A DNA stretch of 64,000 nucleotides from Candidatus Marinarcus aquaticus (GTDB taxonomy: Bacteria; Campylobacterota; Campylobacteria; Campylobacterales; Arcobacteraceae), in NCBI RefSeq assembly GCF_004116335.1, contig NZ_PDKN01000002.1:62001-126000 (forward strand), given 5' to 3'. The notes beneath the pieces were generated by a model. It did no database searches. It was not told where the DNA came from and worked only from the letters and a program-made list of their open reading frames with translations. Each line of letters begins with the position of its first letter. The first letter of the stretch is position 1. This document shows positions 54,827 to 61,776 of the stretch, in pieces. Position numbers and translations under genes: made by a program.

Positions 54827-54916
54827 CACAAACAACTCTTCAAACATTCAGTTTATAAAGCATGGTATAAATCTTGCATATAAATATAGATATGAATGAA
54901 AGAAGAGGATGGTGTC

Positions 54917-55336
54917 ATGAATACATTACGAAAAACAGAAGAGTTTTATAAACCTTTTGAAACTGAGAAACATCAACTGAACAATGACGTGATGGATGAA
55001 TTGCATCATGAATTTTTAGATATATATAACAGTGTTGATACGACCAATATAAAAAGTTTTCAAGAGAAACTTACGGTGCTTTTAGCCCACAGTAAAAAAC
55101 ACTTCTCACAAGAAGAAGAGCTGATGGATGCATATGGATATCCTACAAGTAAAGAGCACAAAGACGAACACAATAAAGTACTGGCAGAGATGCAGTATTT
55201 TTTAGACTTAAGTCGTACGCTATTTGGTCAAAAGATGCTCAAAGCCTACTATATGGAGAAGATTCCTTCATGGTTTGATTTACATTTGTTAAGTATGGAC
55301 AGTGACTTGGCCTATTTTTTAAAAAAGGTGCAATGA
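54917..55336 (+). CDS. Bacteriohemerythrin
   Basis: Start chosen at ATG 54917 (AGAGGA upstream) over GTG/ATG at 54896. The 139-residue protein has the di-iron ligands of the hemerythrin family: H30 or H31, H58-x3-H62 with E66 (HSKKHFSQEEELMDAYGY), H81-x3-H85 and H123 with D128. It binds O2, or senses it, in the cytoplasm. The stop overlaps the ankyrin gene start (ATGATG). Confidence 0.88.
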   Translation: MNTLRKTEEFYKPFETEKHQLNNDVMDELHHEFLDIYNSVDTTNIKSFQEKLTVLLAHSKKHFSQEEELMDAYGYPTSKEHKDEHNKVLAEMQYFLDLSRTLFGQKMLKAYYMEKIPSWFDLHLLSMDSDLAYFLKKVQ

Positions 55337-55767
55337 TGTTCAGCCAAAGTACTTTGACATGGATGAAACAAAACGACTATGACCCACAAGATATTAATAA
55401 AGTAGGGCAATACGGAAACACAGCTTTGATGAAAGCCGTACGAGAAGCCAGAGCAGATATTACCAAAGAGTTGCTTGATGCCAGTGCTCAACTTGAAGTG
55501 AAAAATATCGATGGTAACACCGCATTGTGGAATGCCTGTTTTGGTCAAGACTTTGAGTGTGTTAGATTGCTTGTGGAAGCGGGAATTAAACTGGACTCTA
55601 AAAACGACAATGGGGTGACGGCTTTGATGTATTGTGCCAGTGCTGGAAAAGAGGACATGGTCCAACTGCTGTTACATTACAATGCCAATAAAGAGTTGTC
55701 CAACTTAGATGACTTTAAAGCCATTGACTTAGCTGCAACATCTAAAATATATAGGCTACTTAAATAA
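55333..55767 (+). CDS. Ankyrin repeat protein
   Basis: A 144-residue protein with three to four ankyrin repeats (GNTALMKAVREARADITKELLDASA, GNTALWNACFGQDFECVRLLVEAG, GVTALMYCASAGKEDMVQLLLHY) and a final partial repeat. It is a protein-binding module, with the ATG overlapping the hemerythrin stop. Its partner is probably hemerythrin or another protein of this run; there is no direct evidence. Confidence 0.87.
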   Translation: MMFSQSTLTWMKQNDYDPQDINKVGQYGNTALMKAVREARADITKELLDASAQLEVKNIDGNTALWNACFGQDFECVRLLVEAGIKLDSKNDNGVTALMYCASAGKEDMVQLLLHYNANKELSNLDDFKAIDLAATSKIYRLLK

Positions 55768-55836
55768 ATTCATTGTTTGATTCATTTATCTTTTAAAAAT
55801 TTGAAATGAGATTGTCTATATGAAGAAGGAAAACAG

Positions 55837-56262
55837 ATGCAATTTTTACTAAAACCCACAGTGATATTTTATGAGAAAACAGGATGTCTAGGTAATGCAC
55901 GTCAAAAATCATTGCTTAAAAAGCATGGAGTAGAGTTTGAAGTGAGAAGTATGCTTGATACAGTTTGGACAAAAGAGAGTTTAGAGCCTTTTTTTGATGG
56001 TTTAGAAGTAGAGCAAATCATCAATCCTTTTGCGCCTGCAATTAAAAATAGCGAGATAACAGTTGAGAGTTTGAGTAAAGAACAAGCTGTTGAGTTGATG
56101 ATACAAGAGCCTATTTTAATCAAACGACCACTTCTACAAATCAATCAACAATATTTTTGTGGTTTTGATATTTCAATACTTAACGCTGTATTGAATATTC
56201 ATATGCCCATACCTGAAAACATCAATACCTGTACAAGCAGTGAAATATGCAAGAGTGTTTAA
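55837..56262 (+). CDS. ArsC/Spx-like thioredoxin-fold protein (nitrogenase-associated type)
   Basis: A 141-residue protein of the ArsC/Spx superfamily. VIFYEKTGCLGNARQKSLLKKHG has the single reactive cysteine C17 with the following N/R of the 'nitrogenase-associated protein' (NifO-like) branch, and RPLLQINQQYFCGFD matches the C-terminal part of ArsC. Arsenate reduction is uncertain since the surrounding ars operon is absent. The 3' end overlaps the next gene by 16 bases. Confidence 0.78.
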   Translation: MQFLLKPTVIFYEKTGCLGNARQKSLLKKHGVEFEVRSMLDTVWTKESLEPFFDGLEVEQIINPFAPAIKNSEITVESLSKEQAVELMIQEPILIKRPLLQINQQYFCGFDISILNAVLNIHMPIPENINTCTSSEICKSV

Positions 56263-56546
56263 AAAATATTTGTACAGAGTTTGAAAAACTCAAAGGTTTT
56301 TTAAACGGTGCCACGTCAGAGCAAGAGCAGTTGGTCAATACACTCTTTGAAAAGTTTATGGATTGTTTTGAGCATTTAAAAGCGGAGAAGTTAGAGTATC
56401 CTAAAGAGTTTATCAATGATGTACGACTCTATAATGAAGGGTTTGAACCCATTTATAAAAAATTTGCAGACATTCAAATACGTTATTTGATGCTGAGTGA
56501 TTTTTATGATTTTGCACGATTGACCAAGCGTTACATTAAAGAATAG
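56247..56546 (+). CDS. Hypothetical helical protein overlapping the ArsC-like gene
   Basis: A 99-residue mostly helical protein (EKLKGFLNGATSEQEQLVNTLFEKFMDCFEHLKAEKLEYPKEFINDVRLYNEG). There are two cysteines (C4, C9). No signal peptide or recognised family. Its ATG lies inside the end of the ArsC-like gene, so they are co-translated. Confidence 0.6.
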   Translation: MQECLKNICTEFEKLKGFLNGATSEQEQLVNTLFEKFMDCFEHLKAEKLEYPKEFINDVRLYNEGFEPIYKKFADIQIRYLMLSDFYDFARLTKRYIKE

Positions 56547-56608
56547 CTTTTCTAGATAGCGGAATAGTTTTTGCATAGAATAAGGCAAATTATTTAAAAG
56601 GACAAACA

Positions 56609-57175
56609 ATGGCTACACCTATGGAGTTTATTAAAGCAAATGAATTGGATTGGCAACCATCTTTAAACGCAGATTTAAGTGACGGATTACATGGTTACAG
56701 AGGGGCTTTAATCGTTGAAGCAGGTAAACAAATCTCACCAGATCGAAAATTGCCTCCCAAAATCCAAGCTAAGCAAGTGATTATGATAAGTAAAGATGAA
56801 AAAATCAAATTTTTCTCATGTGAATTAGAGAGTTTCCATCACTTTAAACCAATGATGGAAAAATATGGTCAATTCTTTGATGCTGATTCTTTAGTACTTT
56901 TATATGTAACTGACTTAGATGCAAACGGTACATTTGAGTACAAAGATGTTACAATCACAGCAATTATGTTAGATGAGAGTTCAGTATGGAATGAACTTTT
57001 AGAGGTAGCTTCATTGGATAAAAGTGATATGAAAGCATATAAAAAAGCTGAAGAAAAGATTGAAAAACTTTACGAAGAGTTATTAGACTCTGATGTGAAA
57101 GAGACTCCTAGAACGTACGATGAAATGTGTTCTTTTATTGGTGAGAGTTCTAAACAATTAATGGGTGCAGTTTAA
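56609..57175 (+). CDS. Hypothetical conserved protein
   Basis: A 188-residue acidic soluble protein with a mixed beta/helix pattern (RGALIVEAGKQISPDRKLPPKIQAKQVIMISKDEKIKFFSCE). The FDADSLVLLYVTDLDANGTFEYK segment looks like a well-ordered domain with acidic loops. I do not recognise the family. AAAAGGACAA is the ribosome site. It is followed by a bidirectional terminator. Confidence 0.6.
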   Translation: MATPMEFIKANELDWQPSLNADLSDGLHGYRGALIVEAGKQISPDRKLPPKIQAKQVIMISKDEKIKFFSCELESFHHFKPMMEKYGQFFDADSLVLLYVTDLDANGTFEYKDVTITAIMLDESSVWNELLEVASLDKSDMKAYKKAEEKIEKLYEELLDSDVKETPRTYDEMCSFIGESSKQLMGAV

Positions 57176-57181
57176 TTTGAG

Positions 57182-57209
57182 TATAAAGAGGTTATTTTGC
57201 CTCTTTATA
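57182..57209. terminator. Bidirectional terminator between convergent genes
   Basis: TATAAAGAGG (57182-57191) and CCTCTTTATA (57200-57209) form a 10-bp perfect stem with T-runs on the right. It overlaps the stop codon of the minus-strand disulfide reductase gene. Confidence 0.65.
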
Positions 57210-58568
57210 TTTTTCAACTTCTTTGACACTGTTAACTGCTGCAGGAAGCAGTGCTTCACTTAATGCTGGGTGAATATACAACATCTCTTTTAAATGTCGA
57301 ATATCATTATCTAAATGCATAACTGCTAACACTTGATGCATCATGGTCGCACTTTGAGGGCCCACCAAATGACATCCCAAAATCTCATAATTATTTGGAT
57401 TAATGATAAATTTTGTAATAGGGTATTTCAATTTTGTTGATTCCGCTTTGGCACTGGCTAACCAATTGGTCACACTGCTTACATAGGCTATTCCTTCCTC
57501 TTTGGCTTTTTCTTCAGTAATTCCTACACTTGCAATCTCAGGTTCACAAAAGACGGCGTGAGGCATGTATTTAAATTTTAAAGGCTCTTTTTTATCTTCA
57601 TAGAGATATTTTTCCATGTGATTGACTTCATATGCTGCTGCATGTTGTAACATATATTCTCCACCTGCATCACCTACAACATACACATCTTTTGCAGTAG
57701 TTTCAAAGAACTCATTGCGTTTGATAAAACCTCGTTTATCCAGTTCAATGTTTGTTGCTTCAAGGTTTAAAAGGTCTGCATTAGATTCTCGTCCTGTTGC
57801 ATATAAAAGCGCTTCACAAGAGTGAGGTGTGGTTTGTCTCTCTTTATTTTCTAAAATCAGTTCAAATACTTGTTTGCTTTCATTGTAATGAGTCTCTTTG
57901 ATGGTGGTATTAAAAGCAACATCCACATTTTTACTGAACTCTTCTTGAAAGACTGCTTGTATTTCACCATCTTCGTTTTTGAGTAGTTCCCCGCTTCGAA
58001 CGAGCAGTTTTGTCTTTATACCCACTGCATCAAAGAAGTTAGCAAGCTCCACAGCAATAAAACCAGAACCTACAATGGCAATGCTTTTTGGTACTTTTTT
58101 TAAAGGAAAAATATCGTCACTGCTCCATGCTTTTTCATGTGGTGGTTTCATGGGTCTGGTTCCAGTTGCTATGACAATCTGTTTGGCGGTGAGTTGCTCA
58201 CCATTAACTTCAATAACCTTATTACTTACAAATTTTCCTTCACCTCTGAATACAGTGACGTTTTCATTAAACTTCTTTTGGTAGTTTTCATCGATTTTTG
58301 AGATATAGTGGTTTGTTTTTTCAAAGATTTTCTCCACATCGATTTTTTTAATCGTAGCATCGATATAGTGGCGTTTGGCTTCTTGAATCGCTCTTGATAC
58401 TTCCGCATATCCTATGAGCAGTTTAGATGGCACGCACCCTCTGTTGGGACACGTTCCCCCCAAAGCTGATTTTTCTATGACGGCAACTTTTTTGCCTTTT
58501 TTTGCAGCATTTTTAGCTAAACTGGTGGCTCGTCCTCCACCTAAAACAATTAGGTCAAACTCTTTCAT
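57192..58568 (-). CDS. Pyridine nucleotide-disulfide oxidoreductase (Lpd/MerA-like)
   Basis: A 458-residue flavoprotein. The FAD motif LGGGRATSLAKNA is followed by the redox-active pair in GGTCPNRGCVPSK, the second Rossmann motif IAIVGSGFIAVELANFF, ATGTRPM and the C-terminal HPALSEAL His-containing dimer region. This layout fits dihydrolipoyl dehydrogenase, mycothione/trypanothione or mercuric reductase relatives. The substrate cannot be read. No pyruvate dehydrogenase genes are near. Note the first glycine triad reads GGGRAT rather than the usual GxGxxG. Confidence 0.88.
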   Translation of the reverse strand: MKEFDLIVLGGGRATSLAKNAAKKGKKVAVIEKSALGGTCPNRGCVPSKLLIGYAEVSRAIQEAKRHYIDATIKKIDVEKIFEKTNHYISKIDENYQKKFNENVTVFRGEGKFVSNKVIEVNGEQLTAKQIVIATGTRPMKPPHEKAWSSDDIFPLKKVPKSIAIVGSGFIAVELANFFDAVGIKTKLLVRSGELLKNEDGEIQAVFQEEFSKNVDVAFNTTIKETHYNESKQVFELILENKERQTTPHSCEALLYATGRESNADLLNLEATNIELDKRGFIKRNEFFETTAKDVYVVGDAGGEYMLQHAAAYEVNHMEKYLYEDKKEPLKFKYMPHAVFCEPEIASVGITEEKAKEEGIAYVSSVTNWLASAKAESTKLKYPITKFIINPNNYEILGCHLVGPQSATMMHQVLAVMHLDNDIRHLKEMLYIHPALSEALLPAAVNSVKEVEKYKEAK

Positions 58569-58643
58569 GGCAACACCTTTAATAATAGTTTATATATAAT
58601 AACGAAAAAATATTAAGGACAACGATGTCCGAAAGAGTCTTTT

Positions 58644-59867
58644 TTGGAAAAACTGTATGATGTTGCAATTGTAGGCGCGGGTGCTGCTGGAATTATTGCA
58701 ACCATAGCTGCTTGTCAATCACATGAAAATGTACTGCTTATAGAAAAACTGCCTAAAATTGGAGCGAAACTCAAAGCCACAGGTGGTGGACGATGTAACC
58801 TGACCAATACTTTAGATGAAGAGCAGTTTATGAAAAGCTTTGGAAAACAAGGACGTTTTATGAGTGATGCTTTGAAACTGTTTGATGCAACAGCTCTTCG
58901 AGAATTTTTTCATGACTTGGGCGTACAGACACATTGCCCTGATGGCTTCAGAATTTTTCCTGTTACCCATGATTCGACAACTATTTTAACAGCTTTACAG
59001 ACCAAATTAAAGAGTTTAGCTTTAGATATTCAAACAAATTGTTCCATTGAATCGATTATAAAAGAGGATGAACTTTTTATTGTAAAAGCGAATGAAAAAA
59101 GCTTTAAAGCTAAAAAAGTGATCGTCTCTACGGGTGGACTTGGGTATCCCACTTTAGGAGCAGAAGGTGACGGTTATGAGTTTGCTAAAAGTTTAGGACA
59201 CAGTGTAACGTCCTTGCATCCAGCGATGATGCCTCTTTTAACCAAAGAGCAGTGGGGTGCACAGTGTCGTGCGGATACGATTGCCAATGCTACGATTAAA
59301 GTAGACATTAAAAAGTATAAAAAACTTAAAGCGTGTGGAGATTTAATCTTTACAAAAAATGGTATACGAGGTCCTGTGGTGCTTGATTTTGCACGGGATG
59401 TGACACCAATTTTAGATAAGCATGGGGAAGTGCCTATTTTAGTAAATCTTACAAAAGGGATGAATGAAGACCAGATTTATAAAGTATTTAAAAATCATTC
59501 TACGTTAAGTACTTTAGAAACAATGCAAACTATTCTACCTTTAAGTATTGCACAAGCGCTGTGCAATGAGTGTGAAGTCAATGCCCAAGAGAAGTTTAAA
59601 AACCTTGAAGGTATTAAACGAGAAAAACTGGTCAAAGTGCTCGCTTGGACTCCTTTGACCATTATTGGGCATGAAGGTTTTAAACATGCCATGATTACCA
59701 GAGGTGGCGTGAGTTTAAAAGAGATTGAACCCAAAACCATGCAAAGCAAAATTATCAGTGGGCTTTACTTTTGTGGAGAGGTGATGGATTTGGATGGACC
59801 TTGTGGAGGATACAATCTGCAATGGTCTTTTTCCAGTGGATATTTAGCAGGACAACTGTATGATTGA
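58644..59867 (+). CDS. HI0933/BaiN-type NAD(P)/FAD-dependent flavoprotein
   Basis: A 407-residue protein from TTG 58644 (start uncertain). It has the FAD motif VAIVGAGAAGIIATIAA, KLKATGGGRCNLTN and the C-terminal FCGEVMDLDGPCGGYNLQWSFSSG of the HI0933-like family, members of which include BaiN-type reductases. The role is unknown. An ATG at 58625 with a stronger ribosome site (AAGGAC) is out of frame by one base across a T6 run (58640-58645). The stop overlaps the methyltransferase start by 8 bases. Confidence 0.83.
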   Translation: MEKLYDVAIVGAGAAGIIATIAACQSHENVLLIEKLPKIGAKLKATGGGRCNLTNTLDEEQFMKSFGKQGRFMSDALKLFDATALREFFHDLGVQTHCPDGFRIFPVTHDSTTILTALQTKLKSLALDIQTNCSIESIIKEDELFIVKANEKSFKAKKVIVSTGGLGYPTLGAEGDGYEFAKSLGHSVTSLHPAMMPLLTKEQWGAQCRADTIANATIKVDIKKYKKLKACGDLIFTKNGIRGPVVLDFARDVTPILDKHGEVPILVNLTKGMNEDQIYKVFKNHSTLSTLETMQTILPLSIAQALCNECEVNAQEKFKNLEGIKREKLVKVLAWTPLTIIGHEGFKHAMITRGGVSLKEIEPKTMQSKIISGLYFCGEVMDLDGPCGGYNLQWSFSSGYLAGQLYD

Positions 59868-60777
59868 TAGTGTTAAAAATGAAGTCTATCATAATTTAGA
59901 AAACAAAACGCAAGATTTCAGACGCCTTTTTCATGGCAGGGGAGGGTGTTTTGAAGGCTTTGAATTTCTGACGATGGATTCTATGAATACCATTTTATTT
60001 GTGGTTTATTTTAATGAAATAGATGACTCTTTAGATGATGTATTAAAAGAGTTTTTTAAAGAGCTGTATGACAAGCAACTTTTTACCTGTGTTGTTTTAC
60101 AACGACGTTATATGAAAAAGGAAAAGAGTGAATTGCTTTTTGGCTCTATGCCCAAAGAGTGCGTTGCACATGAAAATGGTTTACAATACCACTTGAATTT
60201 GATGAACAATCAAAACATTGGGTTCTTTGCCGATATGCAAAATGGACGCACCTATATTCAAACTGTTGCTAAAAACAAAAGTGTCTTGAACCTTTTTTCA
60301 TATACTTGTTCTTTGGGCGTGGCTGCTACATTTGTAGGTGCGAGTAAAGTCGTTAATGTGGATATGAGTAAATCTGCATTGAGTACGGGGCGAGCCAATT
60401 ATCATCTGAACAATTTAAATACAAACAATATCGAATTTATGCCGTATAATATTTTAAAATCGTGGAGCAGAATTAAAAAATCTGGACCATATGATATCAT
60501 TATCATCGACCCCCCGTCTTTTCAAAAAAGCAGTTTCGCTGCAAGCAAAGATTACAGTAAGATTGTACGACGACTCATTGATTTATCTGCACCAAAAGGT
60601 GAAATATTAGCTTGTTTGAATGATCCTTATTTGCAGAGTGCCTTTTTAATTGAGCTTTTTAAACAAGAAGCCCCAGAGTTTAAATTTCAAAGACGTTTAG
60701 AGAATGTGAAAACATTTAAAAGTGTGGATGAAGAAAAGAGTTTAAAGTGTTTGATTTTTAAAAGAGATTCACAGTAG
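59860..60777 (+). CDS. Class I SAM methyltransferase of the RlmI type
   Basis: A 305-residue protein with the SAM motif LNLFSYTCSLGVAATFVGASKVVNVDMS and the catalytic DPPSFQKSSF motif of rRNA cytosine/guanine methyltransferases related to RlmI/RlmL. The N-terminus lacks a PUA domain. The likely substrate is rRNA, not proven. It begins 8 bases before the end of the flavoprotein gene. Confidence 0.85.
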   Translation: MIDSVKNEVYHNLENKTQDFRRLFHGRGGCFEGFEFLTMDSMNTILFVVYFNEIDDSLDDVLKEFFKELYDKQLFTCVVLQRRYMKKEKSELLFGSMPKECVAHENGLQYHLNLMNNQNIGFFADMQNGRTYIQTVAKNKSVLNLFSYTCSLGVAATFVGASKVVNVDMSKSALSTGRANYHLNNLNTNNIEFMPYNILKSWSRIKKSGPYDIIIIDPPSFQKSSFAASKDYSKIVRRLIDLSAPKGEILACLNDPYLQSAFLIELFKQEAPEFKFQRRLENVKTFKSVDEEKSLKCLIFKRDSQ

Positions 60778-60797
60778 CCACACAAGCTGTGACTACT
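60773..60797. terminator. Hairpin at the end of the methyltransferase gene
   Basis: AGTAGCCACA and TGTGACTACT pair over ten positions with one mismatch (C-A) at 60773-60797. The hairpin ends both this gene and the small minus-strand gene. Confidence 0.45.
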
Positions 60798-60897
60798 TTG
60801 CGTGTGCATTTAAAACATATTCGTTGAATAAAATCAATGATGTTTTAACAATAAAGTACGTACCAATGCCAATGAGTGCTATGGTTGCTTTAATCAT
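60793..60897 (-). CDS. 34-residue single-span membrane peptide
   Basis: A minus-strand ATG at 60897, seven bases after the strong ribosome site AAGGAGG, encodes 34 residues ending in TAG at 60793. MIKATIALIGIGTYFIVKTS is hydrophobic (about 3-25), and the tail LFNEYVLNAHAK is charged. The pattern looks like a small membrane protein of the regulatory or cytochrome-oxidase-accessory kind. It is too short for a family call. The strong ribosome site and clean frame support it as real. Confidence 0.6.
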   Translation of the reverse strand: MIKATIALIGIGTYFIVKTSLILFNEYVLNAHAK

Positions 60898-60990
60898 TGT
60901 ATCCTCCTTGTTGTTTTCTTAATAGAAGTGTATAGGGCAAGGGTTGCAATTTGGTTTCAAAAAAGTTATATTTCAGTTACAAGGAGAAGT

Positions 60991-61221
60991 ATGGAAACAA
61001 CACAAGTGAATCCTAAAGTGTGTCCCTTTTGTAAAAAAGAGAATGGGTGTATGGCAGATAGTCCCAAGCCATGTTGGTGTAATGATATCCAAGTGCCTTT
61101 AGAACTGCGTGCACATATTCCTGAGCATTTAAAGATGAAAGCCTGTATTTGTAAAGAGTGTGTACTGCTTTTTAAAAACGACCCTAAGGCGTTTGAGTCT
61201 TTGTATCTGCCTTTAAAATGA
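60991..61221 (+). CDS. Cysteine-rich CWC-family protein
   Basis: Start at ATG 60991 with AAGGAGA upstream. The 76-residue protein has at least eight cysteines in CPFCKKENGC, KPCWCND and KACICKECV, as in the cysteine-rich CWC family, which probably binds zinc or another metal. The role is unknown. It overlaps the convergent CvpA-like gene by 9 bases. Confidence 0.82.
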   Translation: METTQVNPKVCPFCKKENGCMADSPKPCWCNDIQVPLELRAHIPEHLKMKACICKECVLLFKNDPKAFESLYLPLK

Positions 61222-61770
61222 GTTTTTAAAGGATTTAAAAATCACCTCTTTATAGTTTGTACCCGTATCTGAATGTAAAACCATGTAGATAAAATCATCA
61301 TTTAAAAACTTCTTATAAAAACGTTTGATATAAGGATATGAAATTGATTTATTCATTGAAGGTTGAACCGCACTTTTTATCACTTTGATTTGCATGAGAA
61401 TATATAAACTGAAAGTGACGATAATCGTGATTTCTAAAACCGTAATCGATTTTGCAAAAAGCTCTTTGATTTTTTGATTGTTAAAAAACGTATTTAAAAA
61501 AGCAAGAATAAGTTTATGTGAATAAAACAGAATAATCAAATTTAAAATAAAACCAATCAGAATGGTGACGGCATAAGAGTCTGAGTTTAAAAATCCAATT
61601 TTTTGTAAAAACAGACCCATTTTGGATGCAAGTTTTGCACTGATGGTGATCCATAAAAAGATTTTAAAATATTCAAAAATTTTAAGATAGATACGTTTTT
61701 CATAAGCATAATAACTTAAAGTACCTATGAGTGCAAACAGAAGAAAGTCTAAAAGGTAGTAGATGCTCAA
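61213..61770 (-). CDS. CvpA-like membrane protein
   Basis: A 185-residue protein with four hydrophobic helices (about 5-20, 32-50, 68-90 and 104-125) followed by a polar C-terminal part. The helix count and charge pattern are like CvpA (colicin V production) family proteins, but no signature confirms this. It lies 6 bases after the GGDEF-EAL gene on the same strand, so it may be co-transcribed. Confidence 0.5.
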   Translation of the reverse strand: MSIYYLLDFLLFALIGTLSYYAYEKRIYLKIFEYFKIFLWITISAKLASKMGLFLQKIGFLNSDSYAVTILIGFILNLIILFYSHKLILAFLNTFFNNQKIKELFAKSITVLEITIIVTFSLYILMQIKVIKSAVQPSMNKSISYPYIKRFYKKFLNDDFIYMVLHSDTGTNYKEVIFKSFKNSF

Positions 61771-61776
61771 AGAGGA

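Noticed and set aside
58625-58660. Eleven-residue leader peptide before the BaiN-type gene
   Set aside because: Could be coding, but the frame joins the main gene if one T is removed, so an indel or slippage explanation is simpler.
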